Assembly: GCA_028691095.1 (NCBI GenBank)
Contig: JAQUZZ010000064.1
Location: 1-7,314, forward strand
Direction: 5' to 3'
Origin: Alistipes sp.
Lineage (GTDB): Bacteria > Bacteroidota > Bacteroidia > Bacteroidales > Rikenellaceae
Length of the DNA: 7,314 nt
How positions within the stretch are numbered: the stretch's first letter is position 1; each line of letters starts with the position of its first letter. Position numbers and translations under genes: made by a program. Below are positions 1 to 6,426 of the stretch, piece after piece. Under the pieces are notes generated by a model that saw nothing but the letters and a program-made list of their open reading frames with translations, was not told where the DNA came from and ran no database searches.

Positions 1-453
1 GGTGCGATTGAGAAAGTGATAGAAGAAGCCCTTGTAGCCCGACGCCTGGGTGGGGTCGTCACTCTGCGGAGCATCGGCAAAGAAACGCAGGGTGGTCAGT
101 ACCCGCTCGGCAGCCTCGCTGCGCGACACAAAGCCTCGCTCAACCCCCACGATGTAGGCCGTCAACCCAAATCCCGTGGCTGCAATGCTGCACATGGCCG
201 TATTGTTGGACAACGAGGAACGGTCGGGAACCAACCCGTTTTGGGCATTGGTCAAAACCCAGAAGTAGTTGAAATGGGTCAACTCCAGTTCATTCAGAAA
301 TTTCAGATCGATCGTATCTTCGCTCGGCGGAGGCAGAAAGCCCCCCGTCCGATCCTCGTTGCAGGAGGTCAGAGCCCAGAGCACCAGCAGCAGCACCATC
401 ACCACTGCGGCTATCTTATAAATGAGTCGCATATTCAGTATTATCGTTTTCAT
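1..453 (-). CDS. Glucoamylase-family (PF10091, GH144-like) lipoprotein, N-terminal part (cut by left edge)
   Basis: The frame is open from an ATG at 453 to the left edge, giving 151 visible residues. Residues 1-31 are a lipoprotein signal with a long hydrophobic core and lipobox L-T-S-C (C31). The next residues, N-E-D-R, put acidic side chains at +2 and +3, compatible with the Bacteroidota lipoprotein export signal and a surface location; that is inference. From residue 57 it matches the start of PF10091: ELTHFNYFWVLTNAQNGLVPDRSS, then CSIAATGFGLTAYIVGVERGFVSRSEA and GYKGFFYHFLNR. The NYFW, NGL(V)P-D-R-S and ATGFGL motifs align with RYFW, TGLIYERS and GTGFGM of the enzyme at 4771-6426, so the two are diverged paralogues. 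The catalytic acids should lie beyond the left edge and cannot be checked. A second in-frame ATG at 432 is possible, but the Shine-Dalgarno-like AAAGGA favours 453. Confidence 0.88.
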   Translation of the reverse strand, partial: MKTIILNMRLIYKIAAVVMVLLLVLWALTSCNEDRTGGFLPPPSEDTIDLKFLNELELTHFNYFWVLTNAQNGLVPDRSSLSNNTAMCSIAATGFGLTAYIVGVERGFVSRSEAAERVLTTLRFFADAPQSDDPTQASGYKGFFYHFLNRT

Positions 454-462
454 CGTATTTGT

Positions 463-468
463 TCCTTT
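463..468 (-). promoter_or_regulatory. Shine-Dalgarno-like AAAGGA upstream of the left-edge PF10091 gene
   Basis: The minus strand reads AAAGGA, then nine bases, then the ATG at 453. The spacing is right for a ribosome binding site. It supports 453 rather than the in-frame ATG at 432. The other starts in the window have no comparable site. Confidence 0.5.
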
Positions 469-545
469 AGTGTAGTCCCTTCCGTCCGTTACGGTATATG
501 CTTGATATACTGAAGCCTTTATTGCCAACAAAAAGCACGGGGGGC

Positions 546-2186
546 TTATTTTTTTACACAACGTACCGGAATCTGCCATGCGGCATCGACCCAGTTGCCT
601 CCGGTGACCGAAGCGGAACTGTTGTTGATGTCGACTTTCCAAGGCGCGGTATTGCTTCCCTTGCTGGAGGTCCAGTATCCTGCGGCTTCACCATATGCCT
701 GTGGCACTGTGGCTCCACCGGTCAACCATCCGCTCAGGGGCAATCCCAGTGCCGACTCCATCAGATTCAAGGTGATACCCACGCTGCCACTCACGCCGTT
801 GCCACTCACCGTACCTCCGGTCAGTTTGGCAATCGCCGCATTGAACTGCGTAAGCGTCGGAACCATATAGCCTTCCGGACAGATCGACCACTCTCCCACT
901 CCATCGTAGTCGATCGTATAGTCGGGATCAAAGGTGGTGGCGCCGTAGGGTTTCCCATACTGCAACATTTGACCCATCGCAGCCGCATTGGCTCCGGAGG
1001 CTCCGTAACTTCCCGGATCGGGGGAGGTAGCTCCGATGTTCCGATCAAGCCACACATCGCCCGGATCGACATATCCGTTGCCATTGATATCGACAAAGAG
1101 GGTCTGATACTCCAGTCCTTGATAGGTAATCGTCTCCGGAACAAAGGGCACGCCCGGGGTGTCGGTATAGACCATCACAGGCAGAATCATCGTATAGAGC
1201 ACCTTATTGATCGTCACCTCTGCCGTAAGATTCATCGTGCCGTCACTCAGCGGTGTTCCGCTCAAGGGGATCTCGATGATTCCGGCGGTTGCCGCGGGCA
1301 AGGAGGTCGTGAAGGCCGAACCCTCAACCCCATTGGACGCCGCCACCTGAAGTGTAGCCTCCACGGCAGAAGGGGTCGTGTAAGCCACGGCCAGCGACAC
1401 CTCATCCAACGGTTCTCCCTTCAGCATAATCCCGAGGAGCGCACTCTTGGCAGGAAGCAGGGTGATGTCTCCCGTCACGACAATGGGAATCGCTGCCACA
1501 TAGTTATTGTCGCCCTGTTGGAGGGTTACCGACAAGGTTTGCGTTCCATAGGCCGTAGGTGTTCCCGTGACCGGAATCTTCAGGAATCCTCCGGAGGGAG
1601 CAGCTTCCAAGGTCGTGGTGTAGGAGGTCACCGTGAGCCCCTCTACCGCCGCCGCTGATACGTTTACCGATTGGGAGGCATAGGAGGTGTAGAAGAGGGA
1701 GATCACCCCTTGACTCACCGCCTCCCCGATATGGAAGGTTCCCGAGACACTACTCTGTGCCACATCGAGTGCGATGGAGGGAGTCACCGACACCGGAATC
1801 TTCAGGAAAAGCTCATACCCCCCCACGCGCAACACGGGACGCAAGGTAATCGACCCCGAAGCCGTCGGAGTTCCGCTCACCGGAAGCACCAGCGTTCCGG
1901 AGCCATAATCCGTACCGGAAGCCGCGGCCAGTTGCACCACAGTCGGATCGCAATAGAGCCCCGCCGTCTCAGGCAACAGCACCTCGGCCGTTTGTCCCAA
2001 ACCCTGGGTATAGGCCAAGTTGATTCGGACACCGGACGTCACCGGAACCCCCTGAATCAAGGTGCCATAGAAAGAACTTTGTGTGGCATTGAGCAACACC
2101 GTGTCGTATACCTTATCAATTTGAGGATCTTTTCCGCACCCGGCCAAGCACAGCGCGCAGAAACATAGGAAACCGAATTTTTTCAT
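546..2186 (-). CDS. Predicted surface lipoprotein: three Ig-like repeats plus a C-terminal FISUMP domain
   Basis: A 546-residue protein starting with a clear lipoprotein signal (MKKFGFLCFCALCLAGC; lipobox L-A-G-C, anchor C17). Residues about 29-342 form three tandem beta-rich repeats of roughly 102-109 residues, each carrying the marker (L/I)P(V/L)(S/T)GTP at 101, 204 and 306. After a short linker, residues about 355-545 match the Fibrobacter succinogenes major paralogous domain (TIGR02145/PF09603): VWLDRNIGAT (378-387), CPEGYMVPT (436-444), GYWTSS (503-508) and the terminal PVRCVKK. C436 and C543 are candidates for a disulfide. An acidic D-I-N-G-N-G-Y-V-D-P-G-D loop (366-377) begins the domain. 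No catalytic signature is seen. By position inside the PUL I infer a glycan-binding or scaffolding protein at the cell surface, but the fold family is of unknown function and this is not proven. The start follows a 199-base gap and has no obvious Shine-Dalgarno, which is common in Bacteroidota. Confidence 0.85.
   Translation of the reverse strand: MKKFGFLCFCALCLAGCGKDPQIDKVYDTVLLNATQSSFYGTLIQGVPVTSGVRINLAYTQGLGQTAEVLLPETAGLYCDPTVVQLAAASGTDYGSGTLVLPVSGTPTASGSITLRPVLRVGGYELFLKIPVSVTPSIALDVAQSSVSGTFHIGEAVSQGVISLFYTSYASQSVNVSAAAVEGLTVTSYTTTLEAAPSGGFLKIPVTGTPTAYGTQTLSVTLQQGDNNYVAAIPIVVTGDITLLPAKSALLGIMLKGEPLDEVSLAVAYTTPSAVEATLQVAASNGVEGSAFTTSLPAATAGIIEIPLSGTPLSDGTMNLTAEVTINKVLYTMILPVMVYTDTPGVPFVPETITYQGLEYQTLFVDINGNGYVDPGDVWLDRNIGATSPDPGSYGASGANAAAMGQMLQYGKPYGATTFDPDYTIDYDGVGEWSICPEGYMVPTLTQFNAAIAKLTGGTVSGNGVSGSVGITLNLMESALGLPLSGWLTGGATVPQAYGEAAGYWTSSKGSNTAPWKVDINNSSASVTGGNWVDAAWQIPVRCVKK
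1161..2102 (-). repeat. Three tandem Ig-like protein repeats (about 102-109 residues each)
   Basis: Approximate units are 2102-1776, 1775-1467 and 1466-1161, within the lipoprotein gene. Each unit has an early S-x-x-x-G-x-x-x-x-G pattern, a middle beta-rich stretch, the (L/I)P(V/L)(S/T)GTP marker followed by a G-(S/T) turn, then a closing strand ending in (I/L)P(V/I)xV. The marker recurs at spacings of 103 and 102 residues. The units are diverged in sequence, so this is an old domain duplication and not a recent DNA repeat. Confidence 0.8.
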
Positions 2187-2385
2187 AGTAAGAAGTAGGT
2201 CTATTCATTAAAGAATGATGTAATCCCAAAGAATGATTGAGCCCTTTGGTCACGGCATATCCCTGATACACCGAGGCGTTTCTTCCGCTGCTTCGTATCG
2301 ACGGAGGCGTGGCTCGTCGCCCTCCATCCGGATCTATCGCCGGAGCCTTGCCCCGCACGACACACCCTCGAAGCCTCTCGAAGGA
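2187..2385 (-). other. 199-base gap between the GH3 and repeat/FISUMP genes; possible leader or internal promoter
   Basis: This is the longest gap in the window. The half next to the GH3 stop is G+C-rich; the half next to the lipoprotein start is A+T-rich. The latter holds a direct repeat AAAGAATGAT (2210-2219 and 2228-2237, offset 18 bases) and a short inverted repeat CCAAAG/CTTTGG (2226-2231 and 2244-2249, 12-base loop). I found no convincing Bacteroidota -33/-7 promoter pair (TTTG / TAnnTTTG), no terminator with a T tract, and no coding signature on either strand. Confidence 0.35.
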
Positions 2386-4661
2386 TTATTTTGCAAGTAC
2401 ACGGAAGGTTCCCTCCTGCGTGGCCTCGGAGCTTCCACCGACCCACACCTTGAAATCGCCTGGTTCATATCCGAACTGCATATCTTGGCGGGTGAAACTC
2501 AACGCAGAACCATTCAACGAGAAACGCACCTCCCGTTGCTCTCCGGCGTCCAACTCGATCCGCTCAAAACCACGAAGTTGCCGCACGGGGCGTGTCACGC
2601 TGGCCACCACATCGCCCACATAGAGCTGTACCACCTCCACGCCACGTCGCGATCCGACATTTCGAACCTGCACCGAGACCTCAACCGCTTCACGCAAATT
2701 GCTCTCTGCGGGGGTCACCTTCAGATCGGAGTAGGTGAAGGTCGTGTAGCTCAGGCCATACCCGAAGGGATAGAGCGGTCGATTGTCCTCCCGATTCAGG
2801 TAGCGCGACACGTAATGTTGCTCTCCCTTGCCGGGGGTAAAGGGTCTACCGGTCTGTTTGGCATCATAGTGAATCGGAACTTGACCTATGGAGGCGGGGA
2901 AGGTCATCGTCAGCCGCCCCGAAGGATTGAAGTCGCCCGACAACACATCGGCCACAGCGTGTCCCCCCTCCGTACCGGGATACCACACCTCCAGCATCGC
3001 ATCGCACTGCGCCTGCTCCCAACTCAGGTCGAGGGGTCGCCCGCTCACGATCAGGAGCACCAAGGGTTTGCCGGTCTGACGCAACGCGGTAATCAACTGC
3101 TGCTGGATGGAGGGCAGCGTGAGAAAGGTAAGACTCGTCGCCTCACCACTCCAAGCTCCGGGTAAACCCACGGTTAGCACCACCACATCACTCGCACGTG
3201 CCACAGAGAGGGCTTCGCCAAACCCCCTGAGGTCGGAACCTTCGGCCGAGCAACCCCGTGCATAGCGCACATTCTGCTCCCCGAAACGCTCCTTCATTCC
3301 CTGCATGATCGACACCACATGACTGGAGTCGCCCTGTCCATACCAAGATCCCAACAGATCCTGCTGTGCCGTGGCAAACGGGCCGATCAACGCCACCCGC
3401 TGTCCCACAGTTAGGGGCAGGGTCTGTTCCCGATTTTCGAGCAACACCATCGACTCACAAGCCATACGACGTGCCGCCATCAGGTTCTCCGGTTTGTAGA
3501 ACTCCCGTTCGGCAGCCTTCAGATTGTGGTATTTGTAGGGATCGTCGAAGAGTCCCAACGCAAACTTTACGGCCAAGACCTGGGCACACATCCGATTGAC
3601 CTGTTGTTCGGAGACCCGCCCCGACTCCACCAACTGGCGCAGGTATTTATGGTAGATGTCACCCTGAAGATCCATATTGACTCCGGCATTGATGGCCAGT
3701 TGCCCCGCCTCCATGCTATCTTGCGCCACACCATGGGGCACCAGTTCGTTGATGGAGGTGAAGTCGGTCACGACAAATCCCTCGAAGCCCCACTGCTGAC
3801 GCAACAGTTGGTCGAGCAGGTATTGGTTGGCGGTGGCCGGAATCGCATCCACATCATTGAATGAGGTCATCACCGAAGCCACACCCGCATCCACCGCAGC
3901 TTGGTAGGTCGGGAGGTAGATGTCGCGGAAGGTGCGCTCGGAGAGCTCCACCGTGTTGTAATCGCGACCCGCCTCGGGGGCTCCGTAAGCGGCAAAGTGT
4001 TTCGCACACGCCAGAATGGTCGAATCCGAACTCAGATCCTCGGGACGATGTCCCTGATAACCCCGCACCATGGCTTCGGCAATCCGGCATCCCAGGAACA
4101 CATCCTCGCCCGAACCCTCCGACACCCTTCCCCAACGCGGATCGCGGGTGATATCGACCATGGGAGAGAACGTCCAGTCAACCCCGACGCAATGGCCTCA
4201 CGTGCCGCCACGCGCGCCGAGAGTTCGATACCCGCCAGATCCCACGAGCAGGAGAGTCCCAGGTTGATCGGAAAGATCGTCTTCATGCCGTGGATCACAT
4301 CATACCCGAAGAGCAACGGAATCTTCATGCGGGTCTCCTCCACCGCAATCCGTTGCAACTCGCGATTGTACACCGGCACGTGTGCATTGAAGATGTTGCC
4401 GCACGTCCCGTTACGAATCGCCTCCTCGACATTCTTGGGCAACGTGGGCCCCGTGGTCGTAAAGTAACTGGAGTAGAGCACCAACTGTCCGATCTTCTCG
4501 TCAAGGGTCATCTGCCCCATCAGAGCCTCCACCTGGGTCTGCACCTTCCGGCTGACCGTGAAGCGCGTAACCGGAGTCGAATCCGTCGTACCGGAGTGCG
4601 TCTGGCAACCCCACATACCCCATATCGCTGTCAAAATCAAAAAAGTATAATTTCGTTTCAT
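2386..4661 (-). pseudogene. bglX: GH3 beta-glucosidase (BglX type), interrupted by a -1 frameshift
   Basis: Two overlapping frames join into one GH3 protein of about 758 residues, the normal family size. The first part (4661 to about 4182, residues 1-160) has a signal peptide with a probable lipoprotein cysteine C19 (atypical M-W-G-C), MTLDEKIGQL and GYDVIHG. The second part (about 4182 to 2386, residues 161-758) carries DPRWGR, K221-H222-F223, VVTDF with the predicted nucleophile D300, SGEATS with the candidate acid/base E507, YPFGYGLSYTTF, and an Fn3-like C-terminal domain (about 645-745). As written, the first frame runs into a stop at 4032 and would give a 209-residue dead fragment without the nucleophile. 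Family role: removal of terminal beta-linked glucose from oligosaccharides, usually in the periplasm; no acidic residues follow C19, which fits an inward-facing protein. The ATG at 4661 is preferred over the in-frame ATG at 4718, which would put a long charged stretch before the signal peptide. The lesion may be a sequencing error. Confidence 0.9.
4182..4185 (-). other. Frameshift site in the GH3 gene (G run one base short)
   Basis: On the minus strand the codons read TCG GGG TTG ACT GGA, giving S-G-L-T-G and then nonsense. One more G in this run would give TCG GGG GTT GAC TGG ACG TTC TCT, that is S-G-V-D-W-T-F-S, which flows straight into the conserved P-M-V-D-I-T-R-D-P-R-W-G-R of GH3 enzymes. 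The lesion is therefore best explained as loss of one G from a five-G run. No other lesion is visible in the gene. Confidence 0.88.
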
Positions 4662-4770
4662 TCTCTTATCGTAAGCACGTTCTACAATGTATTCGCTGTA
4701 AGCTCTCCGTGGCTCCAAACGGTCACCGAAGAGAGAAGTTCCTCACGCACGGTTCGGCCACCTCTGTGGC

Positions 4771-6426
4771 TCAATCCTCCGGTGCAATGGGTTGGTGATG
4801 GATCTGGAACCCCAAGAGACTCAATCCACGACGCACGTCTCGATTGCGCATAAAGGCCTTCCACAGGGTCTCATGCAGGTGATTCTCCAGCATGACCAGA
4901 ATGGGGCCTTGGTCGATCGCGATATAGCTCTTCGTGGAGCAGGGAGCACCCAGACTCAGATTGACTGCATCGTAGAACCCCATGATTCCGAAGGTTACGG
5001 CTCCGTAATTGCGATAGAGATTGCGCAACACCGCCATCGACTCCTGTGGCGTGTAGGGCATGGAGGAGAGCGCCGCCGTGGGGGCAATCGTCCCAAAGTC
5101 ATTGCCCACCCCCGGGGCATGAGCCCGATACCCCTCGGGCAAGGCATCCGATGCGGTAAGTCCCCAGAAATCGGCTCCATAGCCCACCCAACGATAGGGG
5201 TTGTCGATGCAATAAGCTCGATTAATCAAGGTGTAACGACGATTCTGCTCTCCGTAATCGGCATACCGATCCGACAGGCCTCGGGGATCCAGCCCCAAGT
5301 AGGAGTAGTGTACCCAGAACAGAGGGCCTCCCATCTGCAATCGTTTACCCAACGGCAACATGACGTTGTAGAAATCGGTTGCACAGAAGAACTCTCCCTC
5401 TTTGAAGTTCACCCATCCCTGCTCGTACACCGCACGGGAGATGGGATAGGTGGGCGACGAGGCGGCCAGAATGTAGGTGATGAAGGTCTCGTCGTAGCCC
5501 CGAATCGGATGATTCATCGCAAACCCGTAGTCGGGCGACCAATGCCAGTAGAGCATGGCTTGCCCCTGCGTGTAGTGACTCCACTCCACCGTGCGCCACA
5601 ACCGGTCGATGCGTTCGCGCAAGGCCAGCTCCATGGAGTCCGCACCGTCGAAATAACCGGCCACAGCGAGCAATCCCTCAACCAAGAATGCGGTCTCCAC
5701 CAAATCACCCCCATTGTCCTTCTCACTGAAGTGATAGGGTTCAAACGTCCCTGCATTATACCAGTGTGCCCAAGCCCCATGAAAACGGGGCAACTGCTCC
5801 AGCGTCTGGGTCATCCGATGGAGCCGCGCAACCACCTCCTGTCGCGACAACCATCCGTTCTCCACCGCAGCCACCAGTCCCATCATGCCGAAACCCGTTC
5901 CACCTATCGTCACACACTGCACCCGTGTATCGTTCGAGCGTTCATAGATGAGTCCGGTCTGCGGATCGGCAAACTCCCAGAAGTAACGCAACGTATAACG
6001 CTGCACCATCTGCTGAAGCTGCACATCGGTCATCTCCGAGACCTTAGCCTCCAATGGTGGGCTCTGCCACACCGATCGTCCGGCCGAATCCAGCGCCTCT
6101 ATCCGGTAGGTGTAGACGCCGCGCGCCGGAACGAAATCGAGGTAATAGAGATTCTCGGTCTGTCCCACCGTCTCGGTTTTCCCATCTTGCATCCGCAGGA
6201 GGGTATACCGCACGGCTTGCTCCACCTTGGGCCATTGCAACTCCACATGAGCGTCGTAACCCGTGGCCACAGCCCCCTGCTCCCGTCCGAACAGCGTCCG
6301 CAAATCGGGCGTTGCGGAGGGTGCGGCAATCGCCGTACTCCCTATCCCGCAGACGCCGGCAAACAGCACCCCGATTCTTCCGCAGCATCGGAGCACGTCA
6401 CCTATCCAAATGCTAATAGCCCTCAT
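4771..6426 (-). CDS. Periplasmic glucoamylase-family (PF10091, GH144-like) beta-glucanase with N-terminal Fn3-like domain
   Basis: A 551-residue protein. Residues 1-35 form a type I signal peptide: arginines at 2, 13 and 17, a hydrophobic stretch, then cleavage near S-T-A-I-A-A. There is no lipobox, so I infer a soluble periplasmic enzyme. Residues about 50-128 look like a fibronectin-III/Ig-like domain (ELQWPKVEQAVRYTLLRM ... YTYRIEALDSAGRS). Residues about 140-545 are the PF10091 catalytic (alpha/alpha)6-barrel: RYFWEFADPQTGLIYERS, TGFGMMGLVAAVENGWLSR, NGGDLVETAFLVEGLL, GYDETFITYILAASSP and WVHYSYLGLDPRGL. The acidic residues D241, E244 and E313 have the same relative spacing as the acidic residues I recall being mutated in the Chitinophaga GH144 endo-beta-1,2-glucanase (139, 142, 211). 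That comparison is from memory. The start at 6426 is chosen because it alone gives a complete signal peptide; it overlaps the susD stop by 14 bases. GH144 endo- versus exo-action cannot be decided here. Confidence 0.9.
   Translation of the reverse strand: MRAISIWIGDVLRCCGRIGVLFAGVCGIGSTAIAAPSATPDLRTLFGREQGAVATGYDAHVELQWPKVEQAVRYTLLRMQDGKTETVGQTENLYYLDFVPARGVYTYRIEALDSAGRSVWQSPPLEAKVSEMTDVQLQQMVQRYTLRYFWEFADPQTGLIYERSNDTRVQCVTIGGTGFGMMGLVAAVENGWLSRQEVVARLHRMTQTLEQLPRFHGAWAHWYNAGTFEPYHFSEKDNGGDLVETAFLVEGLLAVAGYFDGADSMELALRERIDRLWRTVEWSHYTQGQAMLYWHWSPDYGFAMNHPIRGYDETFITYILAASSPTYPISRAVYEQGWVNFKEGEFFCATDFYNVMLPLGKRLQMGGPLFWVHYSYLGLDPRGLSDRYADYGEQNRRYTLINRAYCIDNPYRWVGYGADFWGLTASDALPEGYRAHAPGVGNDFGTIAPTAALSSMPYTPQESMAVLRNLYRNYGAVTFGIMGFYDAVNLSLGAPCSTKSYIAIDQGPILVMLENHLHETLWKAFMRNRDVRRGLSLLGFQIHHQPIAPED
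6413..6426 (-). other. 14-base overlap of susD end and GH144-like gene start
   Basis: The ATG of the glucanase gene (6426-6424) precedes the TAG of the susD-like gene (6415-6413), in a different frame. No strong Shine-Dalgarno is seen before the ATG. This arrangement suggests re-initiation or coupled translation, tying the enzyme to the uptake protein. Confidence 0.8.

Noticed and set aside
454..545. Possible promoter or terminator in the 92-base gap before the left-edge gene
   Set aside because: Apart from the Shine-Dalgarno-like AAAGGA, no clear TTTG/TAnnTTTG pair and no stable hairpin with a T tract could be found.
498..1658. Open frame of 386 codons on the plus strand
   Set aside because: Antisense to the repeat/FISUMP lipoprotein; no family resemblance and an R/H/G-rich composition typical of shadow frames.
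2233..3165. Open frame of 310 codons on the plus strand
   Set aside because: Mostly antisense to the conserved C-terminal half of GH3; no recognisable motif.
2386..4161. Second half of GH3 as an independent gene starting at the ATG at 4161
   Set aside because: That ATG is the methionine of the conserved F-S-P-M-V-D-I-T motif inside the GH3 barrel, and the conserved codons continue upstream of it in the same frame to the G run. It is a fragment, not a separate gene.
4741..4770. CTCACGCACGGTTCGG, resembling the end of a group II intron stem, and a GCCAC/GTGGC hairpin right after the glucanase stop
   Set aside because: No matching upstream half of an intron domain, no reverse transcriptase and no insertion boundary are seen. 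The hairpin is only 5 base pairs and has no T tract, so I do not call it a terminator.
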